From DASVDK01 sp036381125 [NCBI: Thermodesulfobacteriota bacterium] (lineage in GTDB: Bacteria; DASVDK01), in NCBI GenBank assembly GCA_036381125.1, contig DASVDK010000349.1, positions 1 to 15,294 on the forward strand: a stretch of DNA of 15,294 nt. The letters are read 5' to 3'. Numbering within the stretch: the stretch's first letter is position 1; the number at the start of each line of letters is the position of its first letter. Below the pieces are notes generated by a model, which did no database searches, was not told the DNA's origin, and saw nothing but the letters and a program-made list of their open reading frames with translations. Shown one piece after another: positions 6,763 through 15,294 of this stretch. The translations under genes were made by a program, and so were the position numbers.

Positions 6763-6915
6763 CCCGCCGCTTCGCGGGGCCGCTGCGCCCCGGCACGCGG
6801 GCCGGTTGCGGCCCGATCGCGGCGGGAACGAGCCGCGAGCCGGGGCGGCCGCGGCGTTCGCCGCCGCGGAGGCCGGGTCGGTCCCGGCCGGAGCGAATGG
6901 CGACCGCGAGGCGGT
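6761..6915 (+). promoter_or_regulatory. Hairpin-rich leader of pilB, possibly a structured RNA
   Basis: Perfect inverted arms TTCCCGCCGC (6761-6770) and GCGGCGGGAA (6819-6828) enclose two similar hairpins, each with a 5-bp stem and 6-nt loop: GGGGC/GCCCC (6776-6791) and GGGCC/GGCCC (6799-6814). Together they make a potential three-way junction. Then come CCGCGGCG-ttcgc-CGCCGCGG (6849-6869), GGCCGGG-tcggt-CCCGGCC (6871-6889) and ACCGC-gag-GCGGT (6903-6915), just before the GGAGG ribosome site (6922-6926). It does not resemble a c-di-GMP riboswitch that I recognise. If transcription starts near 6769 the outer stem could not form in the RNA. Confidence 0.4.
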
Positions 6916-6930
6916 GTTGGCGGAGGCGGG

Positions 6931-8631
<1,701 letters not shown>

Positions 8632-8696
8632 CGAGCCGAAGCGGACGTCGCGCGGCGGCTCGACAGGGACGAACACCGCGACAGGATGGGGGACCC

Positions 8697-9851
8697 GTGG
8701 CCAACCTGCACGAACTGCTCAAGACGATGATCGAGAAGGGGGCGTCGGACCTCCACATCACGACCGGCACGGCGCCGATGCTCCGCATCCACGGGCACCT
8801 GCAGCCGCTGCCCGGGGCGCCCCTCAGCGCGGCCGAGACGAAGCAGCTCTGCTACTCGATCCTCACCGACGCCCAGAAGCACAAGTTCGAAGAGGAGAAC
8901 GAGCTCGACCTGTCGTTCGGCGTGAAGGGGCTCTCGCGCTTTCGCGCGAACATCTACGTCCAGAAGGGCGCGGTGGCCGCCGCCATCCGGACGATCCCCT
9001 TCAAGATCATGACCTTCCAGGAGCTGGGCCTGCCCCAGGCGGTCGCCGACCTCGCCAAGCGGCCGCGCGGCCTGGTGCTCGTGACCGGGCCGACCGGCTC
9101 GGGCAAGTCGACGACGCTCGCCGCCATCATCGACTCGATCAACCAGACCCGTCACGACCACATCGTGACGATCGAGGACCCGATCGAGTACCTGCACCCG
9201 CACAAGAACTGCCTCGTGAACCAGCGCGAGGTGCACGCGGACACGAAGAGCTTCAAGACGGCGCTCAAGTACATCCTCCGGCAGGACCCGGACGTGGTCC
9301 TGGTCGGCGAGCTGCGCGACCTCGAGACGATCGAGGCGGCGCTGACCGTGGCCGAGACCGGCCACCTGGTCTTCGCCACGCTCCACACGAACGGCGCCGT
9401 CCAGACGATCAACCGTATCGTCGACGTCTTCCCGCCCCACCAGCAGCAGCAGGTCCGGGCGCAGCTCTCCCTCTCGCTCGAGGGGGTGCTCTCGCAGGTG
9501 CTGATCCCCAAGCTGGGCGGCGGCGGGCGGGTGCTCGCGCTCGAGATCATGATTCCGAACTCGGCCATCCGCGCCCTCATCCGCGACGACAAGGTCCACC
9601 AGATCTACTCGCAGATGCAGGTCGGCCAGGACAAGTACGGGATGCAGACGATGAACCAGTCGCTGCTCTACCTGTACCAGAAGCGGCTCATCAGCCTCGA
9701 GGACGCGCTCGGCAAGAGCTCCAACCCGGACGAGCTCAAGCAGATGCTGGGCGGCGCGGCGCCGGCGGGCGCGGGCGGGCTGCGGCCGGGGATGCCGGGA
9801 CAGCCGGGCATGCCGCGGCCGGCGGGCATGCCGCGGCCGGCGGGCCGGTAG
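8697..9851 (+). CDS. pilT: Type IV pilus retraction ATPase
   Basis: Hexameric ATPase that drives pilus depolymerisation and so twitching motility. 384 residues. An N-terminal PAS-like domain begins ANLHELLKTMIEKGASDLHITTG. Walker A is GPTGSGKST (K137), the Asp box is TIEDPIEYLH, Walker B is DPDVVLVGELRD (E205), and the His box is GHLVFATLHTN. The C-terminal AIRALIRD (290-297) corresponds to the AIRNLIRE motif required for retraction in PilT. There is no tetracysteine zinc site, which separates it from PilB. The start is GTG 8697 with a G-rich GGATGGGGG stretch upstream; the nearby ATG 8686 is out of frame. The last ~30 residues form a Gly/Pro/Met/Ala tail with a tandem GMPRPA repeat, longer than in typical PilT. 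Confidence 0.96.
   Translation: MANLHELLKTMIEKGASDLHITTGTAPMLRIHGHLQPLPGAPLSAAETKQLCYSILTDAQKHKFEEENELDLSFGVKGLSRFRANIYVQKGAVAAAIRTIPFKIMTFQELGLPQAVADLAKRPRGLVLVTGPTGSGKSTTLAAIIDSINQTRHDHIVTIEDPIEYLHPHKNCLVNQREVHADTKSFKTALKYILRQDPDVVLVGELRDLETIEAALTVAETGHLVFATLHTNGAVQTINRIVDVFPPHQQQQVRAQLSLSLEGVLSQVLIPKLGGGGRVLALEIMIPNSAIRALIRDDKVHQIYSQMQVGQDKYGMQTMNQSLLYLYQKRLISLEDALGKSSNPDELKQMLGGAAPAGAGGLRPGMPGQPGMPRPAGMPRPAGR
9806..9841 (+). repeat. 18-bp tandem duplication in the 3' end of pilT
   Basis: GGGCATGCCGCGGCCGGC occurs twice head to tail (9806-9823 and 9824-9841), encoding GMPRPA twice. A degenerate earlier relative (PGMPGQ) precedes it, consistent with slippage expanding the tail. Confidence 0.85.
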
Positions 9852-9882
9852 GCTCGGGGCCCGGAGGGCCGGAGGGCGGACG

Positions 9883-11094
9883 ATGCCGATCTTCACGTAC
9901 GAAGGCAGGACGGCGCAGGGGCAGGTCACCCGCGGCGAAATGGAGGGGGTCTCGGAGGCGGCCATCCGGATCCTCCTGCGCCGGCAGGGGATCACGCCGA
10001 CGAAGGTCTCCCAGAAGGGCCGGGGCCTCAACATGGAGATCCGGATCGGCGGCAACTCGGTCGCCGAGAAGGACCTCGTCGTCTTCACCCGGCAGTTCGC
10101 CACCATGATCGACGCGGGCCTGCCGCTCGTGCAGTGTCTCGACATCCTGTCGCAGCAGCAGACGAACCCGTTCTTCAGGAAGACGATCACGAGGATCAAG
10201 GAAGACGTCGAGGGCGGCTCCACGTTCAACGAGGCCCTGGCCAAGCACCCGAAGGTCTTCGACGAGCTGTACGTCAACCTCGTGGCCGCGGGCGAGGTGG
10301 GCGGCATCCTCGACACGATCCTGAACCGCCTCGCCGCCTACATCGAGAAGTCGATGAAGCTCAAGAAGCGGATCAAGGGGGCGATGGTCTACCCGGGCGT
10401 CATCGTCACGGTTGCCGTCGGCGTCGTCGCGATCCTGCTCGTCTTCGTCATCCCGATCTTCGCCAAGATGTTCGCCGACTTCGGCGGCGAGCTGCCGGCG
10501 CCGACCAAGATCGTCATCGGGCTGTCGGAGTGGCTGAAGAGATGGATCGTCCCGATCCTCATCGGCGCCGGCGTCTTCGCCTTCCTCTTCAAGAAGTGGT
10601 ACGGGACGCAGAGCGGCCGGCGGATCGTCGACCGGAACATCCTGCGCCTCCCGGTCGTCGGCGACCTCATCCGGAAGATCGCCGTGGCCCGGTTCACGCG
10701 GACGCTCGGCACGATGGTCTCCTCGGGTGTGCCGATCCTCGACGGCCTGCAGATCACGGCCAGGACGTCCGGCAACAAGACGGTCGAGGCGGCGATCATG
10801 GCGACCCGCGTCTCGATCAGCGAGGGCAAGACCATCGCCGAGCCGCTCCAGAAGAGCGGGGTCTTCCCCTCCATGGTCTGCCAGATGATCGCGGTCGGCG
10901 AGTCGACCGGCGCGCTCGACAACATGCTCAACAAGATCGCCGACTTCTACGACGACGAGGTCGACAGCGCCGTCGGCGCCCTCACCGCCCTCATGGAGCC
11001 GGCGCTCATGGTGTTCCTGGGGGTCGTCATCGGCGGCCTGGTCATCGCCATGTACCTGCCGATCTTCAAGATCGCGGGTGCGGTGGGCGCCTAG
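9883..11094 (+). CDS. pilC: Type IV pilus inner-membrane platform protein
   Basis: Polytopic GspF-family protein that couples PilB and PilT to pilin insertion. 403 residues with two T2SSF repeats. The first starts about 68 (FTRQFATMIDAGLPL) and the second about 271 (FTRTLGTMVSSGVPI), each followed by the GE-type signature (AAGEVGG at 135-141; AVGESTGALDNML at 337-349). Three membrane segments are visible: about 168-194, 221-238 and 371-394. The N-terminal MPIFTYEGRTAQGQV stretch is typical of the family. ATG 9883 has GGAGGG (9871-9876) 6 nt upstream. It lies 31 bp after pilT and 5 bp before pilS, consistent with one transcript. Confidence 0.97.
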   Translation: MPIFTYEGRTAQGQVTRGEMEGVSEAAIRILLRRQGITPTKVSQKGRGLNMEIRIGGNSVAEKDLVVFTRQFATMIDAGLPLVQCLDILSQQQTNPFFRKTITRIKEDVEGGSTFNEALAKHPKVFDELYVNLVAAGEVGGILDTILNRLAAYIEKSMKLKKRIKGAMVYPGVIVTVAVGVVAILLVFVIPIFAKMFADFGGELPAPTKIVIGLSEWLKRWIVPILIGAGVFAFLFKKWYGTQSGRRIVDRNILRLPVVGDLIRKIAVARFTRTLGTMVSSGVPILDGLQITARTSGNKTVEAAIMATRVSISEGKTIAEPLQKSGVFPSMVCQMIAVGESTGALDNMLNKIADFYDDEVDSAVGALTALMEPALMVFLGVVIGGLVIAMYLPIFKIAGAVGA

Positions 11095-11099
11095 CCGCC

Positions 11100-12791
11100 A
11101 TGGAGCCCGTCCTGCGAGAGCGCCTCAAGTGGTCGCTCCTCCTCAGGGTCGTCGTCGTGACCGTCATGCTCGGGGCGGCCGCCGGCCTGCAGGCCGGGGT
11201 GCGCGAGCCGCTGGTCCCGCCGCCGCTCACGGTGCTGTACCTGCTGATCGGGCTCACGTACGCCCTCACCGTGGTCTACGCGCTGGCGCTGCCGCGGCTC
11301 CGCCCGGCGCCGCTCCACCTCTTCGCGTACGGCCAGGTGCTCCACGACCTCGGCTTCGCGAGCGTCACGGTCGCCTTCACGGGCGGTCTCGAGAGCCCGT
11401 TCGTCGTCCTCTACACCCTCGGGATCGTGAACGCGGGGCTCCTGCTCTACCGCCGCGGCACGGTGCTGGCGGTCTCGCTCGCCGCGCTGTCGCTCGTGCT
11501 GGTGACGCAGGTCCCCCCGGCGTGGCTGCCCGGCCAGGGAGAGGGGCCGCTCGACTGGCTTGCCGCCTCGAGCGCGCGGGCCGGCAGCGACCGCACCGAC
11601 CTCGTCCTGGTCCTCTCGCTGGCCGGCTTCGTCGCCATCGGCGCCCTCGCGTCGTACCTGGCCGACCAGCTCCGGCGCGCCTCCGAGCGGCTCGAGGCCA
11701 AGTCGGTCGACCTCGCCGAGCTGGAGGCGATGAACCGCCTCATCGTCCAGAGCATCCAGAGCGGGCTCCTCACCGTGTCGCCCGACGGCCGGGTCACGTC
11801 CTTCAACCGGGCGGCGCACGGCATCACCGGCCGGGCGCCGGCCGACGTGATCGGCCGGCCGGTCCGCGACCTCTTCCCGGGCATCGACCTCGACCGGCCG
11901 GTGCGGGGCGAGCGCTGGGAGGTGGAGTACACGCGCCCCTCGGGCGAGACGCTGACGCTCGGCTTCTCGGTGTCGGCGCTGCGCGACGAGCCGGGCAACC
12001 CGGCCGAGGCGCCGCGGAGCCTGGGGCGGATCGTCCTCTTCCAGGACCTGACGCCGTACAAGGCGCTCGAGGAGGAGGTCCGGCGCGTCGACCGCCTGGC
12101 GGCGGTGGGCAAGCTCGCCGCCGGCATGGCGCACGAGATCAGGAACCCGCTCGCCTCGATGAGCGGCTCGGTCCAGCTCCTCAGGGAGGAGCTGGTGACG
12201 GCGAGCCGCGAGCACCGCCGGCTCATGGACATCATCCTCCGGGAGACCGACCGGCTCAACGAGCTGATCACCGACTTCCTGCTCTTCGCCCGCCCGGGGA
12301 CCCCGAGGCGGGAGCCGGTGGACCTGGCCGCCGTGATCGAGGAGACGGCCGCGCTGGTCGGCACGGGGCGGGAGCGCGCGGTGGAGCTCGACGTCCGCCT
12401 CGAGCGACCGCTGCCGATGGTCGGCGACCCGCGCGAGCTGCGCCAGGTCTTCTGGAACCTCGTCGTGAACGCCGAGCAGGCGATGCCGCGAGGGGGCCGC
12501 ATCGAGGTCGCCGGCCGTCTCGTCGCCGGCGGATCGATCGAGGTGACGGTCAAGGACGGCGGCAGCGGGATCGCCGCCAGGGACCTCGAGCGGATCTTCG
12601 ACCCGTTCTTCACCACCAAGCCGAACGGGACGGGTCTCGGCCTGGCGATCGTCCACCGGATCGTGCAGTCCCACGGCGGCACGATCGCCGTGGCGAGCCG
12701 GCCGGACGCCGGCACCACGTTCACGCTCAGGCTGCCCGCCGCCGAGGCGCCGGCCCCGGCGGGCGTCGCCCTCAACGACCGAGCCGCGTAG
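11100..12791 (+). CDS. pilS: Sensor histidine kinase of the PilS/PilR two-component system
   Basis: Membrane kinase that should phosphorylate PilR to control pilin transcription. 563 residues. The N-terminal region holds about six hydrophobic segments (roughly 12-32, 42-64, 75-94, 99-117, 120-138, 166-187), as in Pseudomonas PilS. A cytoplasmic PAS domain spans about 212-325 (VQSIQSGLLTVSPDG...NRAAHGITG). HisKA contains GMAHEIRNPLAS with phospho-acceptor H345. The HATPase domain has N box NLVVN (453-457), G1 DGGSG (486-490), FDPFFTTK and G2 GTGLGL (510-515). ATG 11100 is 5 nt after the pilC stop, with only a weak ribosome site, which suggests translational coupling. The frame is open upstream through pilC, but that is an overprint. 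The NtrB-like kinase core alone would not name it; its position before pilR and pilA does. Confidence 0.93.
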   Translation: MEPVLRERLKWSLLLRVVVVTVMLGAAAGLQAGVREPLVPPPLTVLYLLIGLTYALTVVYALALPRLRPAPLHLFAYGQVLHDLGFASVTVAFTGGLESPFVVLYTLGIVNAGLLLYRRGTVLAVSLAALSLVLVTQVPPAWLPGQGEGPLDWLAASSARAGSDRTDLVLVLSLAGFVAIGALASYLADQLRRASERLEAKSVDLAELEAMNRLIVQSIQSGLLTVSPDGRVTSFNRAAHGITGRAPADVIGRPVRDLFPGIDLDRPVRGERWEVEYTRPSGETLTLGFSVSALRDEPGNPAEAPRSLGRIVLFQDLTPYKALEEEVRRVDRLAAVGKLAAGMAHEIRNPLASMSGSVQLLREELVTASREHRRLMDIILRETDRLNELITDFLLFARPGTPRREPVDLAAVIEETAALVGTGRERAVELDVRLERPLPMVGDPRELRQVFWNLVVNAEQAMPRGGRIEVAGRLVAGGSIEVTVKDGGSGIAARDLERIFDPFFTTKPNGTGLGLAIVHRIVQSHGGTIAVASRPDAGTTFTLRLPAAEAPAPAGVALNDRAA

Positions 12792-12803
12792 GAGCCCTGT
12801 GGG

Positions 12804-14207
<1,404 letters not shown>

Positions 14208-14244
14208 ACCCGCCGGGGTCGGGTCGCACCCGTCTTCCCGGTGA

Positions 14245-14292
14245 ACCGGCTCCGACTCGATGCCGGACGTCCGGCCACCGGGCGGAGCCGGT
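14245..14292. repeat. Nested inverted repeats downstream of pilR
   Basis: Perfect 10-bp arms ACCGGCTCCG (14245-14254) and CGGAGCCGGT (14283-14292) enclose a perfect 14-bp palindrome GCCGGACGTCCGGC (14262-14275). In RNA this would be a strong hairpin with an inner hairpin. It may end or stabilise the pilBTCSR transcript, but there is no following T-run. Confidence 0.65.
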
Positions 14293-14324
14293 GGTGGGCC
14301 GAGGGCCGCGAAGCCCGAGGCGGT

Positions 14325-14382
14325 GCCGCCCACGGACCGCACTGTCGGCGCTCGGGCCTCCGGCCCGGGGCCGCTGGCGCGG
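14325..14382. repeat. 58-bp direct repeat, copy 1, upstream of pilA
   Basis: Identical over 58 bp to 14413-14470 (period 88 bp, 30-bp spacer). The unit starts GCCGCCCACGGACCGCACTG and contains CTGTC (14342-14346) and a hairpin CGGGCC-tcc-GGCCCG (14353-14367). Confidence 0.9.
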
Positions 14383-14412
14383 AGTGCCGGGGATCGGCGC
14401 CTGTCCTCGCGG

Positions 14413-14470
14413 GCCGCCCACGGACCGCACTGTCGGCGCTCGGGCCTCCGGCCCGGGGCCGCTGGCGCGG
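14413..14470. repeat. 58-bp direct repeat, copy 2, upstream of pilA
   Basis: Second exact copy, with CTGTC at 14430-14434 and the hairpin at 14441-14455. The 30-bp spacer between copies carries a third CTGTC (14401-14405). The P. aeruginosa PilR recognition element is reported as (C/G)TGTC, so the array could be an upstream activator site. A dispersed REP-like repeat is the main alternative. Confidence 0.9.
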
Positions 14471-14554
14471 CCCGCATTCACGCTACTTGCCTGCGGTGAC
14501 GGGGAGCGGCACCTCAGACGCGTCCCGGGGCACCACGTGCCGTGGAGTGACGCA

Positions 14555-14609
14555 GCCTGCCGGGGGTGGGACGCAAGGCGCGGCGCCGGGACGGCAGGCG
14601 GGGCGCCCC
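14555..14609. repeat. Inverted repeat and adjacent palindrome upstream of the pilA promoter
   Basis: GCCTGCCG (14555-14562) and CGGCAGGC (14592-14599) are perfect 8-bp arms, followed directly by the palindrome GGGGCGCCCC (14600-14609). They lie about 100-150 bp upstream of the pilA start of transcription. In such GC-rich DNA part of this may be chance. Confidence 0.4.
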
Positions 14610-14680
14610 AAGTGGCCGAAAGCGCATGAGCCCGGGGGGGCGGCCCCGGAGTCACGGCGGCCTGGCGAGGAAGGGGTCGC

Positions 14681-14697
14681 CTGGCACGCCCTCTGCA
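14681..14697 (+). promoter_or_regulatory. Sigma-54 (-24/-12) promoter of pilA
   Basis: CTGGCACGCCCTCTGCA differs from the consensus YTGGCACGNNNNTTGCW at one position only (C for the first T of the -12 box). The GG (14683-14684) and GC (14695-14696) doublets have the required 12-bp register. Transcription would start near 14708, giving a leader of about 70 nt. Sigma-54 control of pilA by PilR is well established in other bacteria. Confidence 0.82.
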
Positions 14698-14778
14698 CGG
14701 TTGCCGCTGTGCAACCCACTGCCGCAAGCCGGGTGGTCCGGTCGACGCGGCGGGATGATCAGCAAGGAGTCGTGATCA

Positions 14779-15270
14779 ATGCGGACCACGCGCAAGAGCA
14801 CGAAGGGCTTCACGCTCATCGAGCTCATGATCGTCGTGGCGATCATCGGTATTCTCGCCGCGATCGCCATCCCGAACTTCCTCCGGTTCCAGGCCAAGGC
14901 TCGGCAGTCGGAGGCCAAGACCTCGCTCGCCGCCATCTTCACGGCGCAGACGGCGTTCTTCGCCGAGAACAACAACATGGGCGGCAGCTTCAACGCCATC
15001 GGCTGGTCGCCGTCGGGTGAGCCGAAGTACGACTACGCGATGTGGGACGACACCGAGGGGACCAAGACCGGGACCTTCATCGCGGTCGCCCAGGGCATCG
15101 ACGCCGCGTGCGGCGCGGCGATGGACACCTCGGTCCAGGTGGTCGAGTTCACCGCCTGCGCGGCCGGCAACGTCGACAACGACCCCGACACCGACCGCTG
15201 GATGGTGAACGACGACAAGAACCTCACCCAGGATCAGACTGACTGCCCGGGCTGCTTCAACGACGTGTAG
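14779..15270 (+). CDS. pilA: Type IV major pilin precursor
   Basis: Structural subunit of the pilus. 163 residues: a short basic leader MRTTRKSTKG, prepilin peptidase (PilD) cleavage after G10, and a mature protein of 153 residues starting FTLIELMIVV, with N-methyl-Phe at F11 and the essential Glu5 at E15. The hydrophobic N-terminal helix runs to about residue 34, then FQAKARQSEAKTSL and AQTAFFAENN, like Myxococcus/Bdellovibrio-type pilins. The C-terminal globular part is acidic and Asn/Asp-rich, with four cysteines (C111, C127, C156, C159) able to form two disulfides. AAGGAG (14764-14769) lies 9 nt before ATG. It is separated from pilR by about 570 bp with its own sigma-54 promoter, so it is transcribed apart from pilBTCSR. 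No prepilin peptidase gene is in the window. Confidence 0.97.
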   Translation: MRTTRKSTKGFTLIELMIVVAIIGILAAIAIPNFLRFQAKARQSEAKTSLAAIFTAQTAFFAENNNMGGSFNAIGWSPSGEPKYDYAMWDDTEGTKTGTFIAVAQGIDAACGAAMDTSVQVVEFTACAAGNVDNDPDTDRWMVNDDKNLTQDQTDCPGCFNDV

Positions 15271-15277
15271 TCCGAGC

Positions 15278-15292
15278 GGTTCGTCCGGAACC
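15278..15292 (+). terminator. Possible hairpin after pilA, cut by the window end
   Basis: GGTTC (15278-15282) and GAACC (15288-15292) form a 5-bp stem with a 5-nt loop, 8 nt after the pilA stop. Whether a T-run follows cannot be seen. Confidence 0.25.
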
Positions 15293-15294
15293 CG

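Larger units (their letters stand above)
6569..6930 (+). other. Non-coding region between aroE and pilB, rich in inverted repeats
   Basis: 362 bp with no supported gene. In order it holds a 20-bp perfect palindrome (6577-6596), hairpins CCCGCG/CGCGGG (6651-6669) and CCGGGG/CCCCGG (6691-6708), a sigma-70-type promoter (6734-6762) and a chain of hairpins leading to pilB (6761-6915). No T-run follows any hairpin, so a classical intrinsic terminator for aroE is not visible. Confidence 0.7.
14208..14778 (+). other. Non-coding pilR-pilA intergenic region
   Basis: 571 bp without a supported gene; the ORFs here are short, Gly/Arg/Pro-rich and repeat-derived. It holds GACCC-gccg-GGGTC just after pilR (14207-14220), nested inverted repeats (14245-14292), a 58-bp direct repeat (14325-14382 and 14413-14470), an 8-bp inverted repeat (14555-14599) followed by a 10-bp palindrome (14600-14609), and the sigma-54 promoter and leader of pilA. 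No T-run terminator was found. Confidence 0.7.

Noticed and set aside
14325-14470. CRISPR array
   Set aside because: Only two 58-bp copies with one 30-bp spacer and no cas genes; the unit is too long and hairpin-like for a typical CRISPR repeat.
14291-14629. Plus-strand small ORFs between pilR and pilA
   Set aside because: They translate the 58-bp repeats and GC-rich DNA, with no ribosome site or coding character.

Overview
The window is a GC-rich (clearly above 65% by eye) bacterial chromosome segment. It carries a truncated selenocysteine formate dehydrogenase gene on the minus strand, a four-gene housekeeping operon, and a type IV pilus (T4P) cluster pilB-pilT-pilC-pilS-pilR-pilA on the plus strand. 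The pil order and the PilA sequence type (mature start FTLIELMIVV, then an FQAKARQSEAKT-like segment) resemble the Geobacter/Myxococcus arrangement. I infer a deltaproteobacterial-grade organism or a related high-GC phylum such as Binatota, Methylomirabilota/Rokubacteria or Myxococcota. I cannot place it more precisely. No mobile elements, tRNA, rRNA or CRISPR were seen.

Region 1 (1-1456, minus) is the N-terminal 485 codons of a periplasmic, Tat-exported FdnG/FdoG-type formate dehydrogenase alpha subunit. An in-frame UGA at codon 192 lies exactly where E. coli FdnG has selenocysteine. It is followed by a SECIS-like hairpin with a GGUCU loop. A -24/-12 (sigma-54) promoter match lies just upstream. 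A possible small proline-rich protein diverges from it (1558-1767).

Region 2 (about 1932-6568, plus) is a tightly packed operon: hotdog thioesterase, RNase R (rnr), FAD synthetase/riboflavin kinase (ribF), shikimate dehydrogenase (aroE). Two junctions are ATGA overlaps. ribF has no conventional start codon at its homology-supported N terminus and may start at ATC.

Region 3 (6569-6930) is a non-coding, hairpin-rich stretch. It holds a 20-bp perfect palindrome, a TTGACA-N17-TAGGTT promoter, and a potentially branched, structured leader before pilB.

Region 4 (6931-14207) encodes the pilus motor and its regulators: PilB (extension ATPase with two c-di-GMP-type MshEN motifs), PilT (retraction ATPase), PilC (inner-membrane platform), PilS (membrane histidine kinase) and PilR (NtrC-type sigma-54 activator carrying GSFTGA).

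Region 5 (14208-14778) is about 570 bp of non-coding DNA before pilA. It contains nested inverted repeats, a 58-bp exact direct repeat with CTGTC motifs, and a near-consensus sigma-54 promoter. pilA (14779-15270) is complete. PilS/PilR acting on the sigma-54 promoter would control the pilin that PilB, PilC and PilT assemble and retract. Nothing here proves a wholly new system. The best leads are the two pil non-coding regions, the paired sigma-54 promoters and the ribF start.
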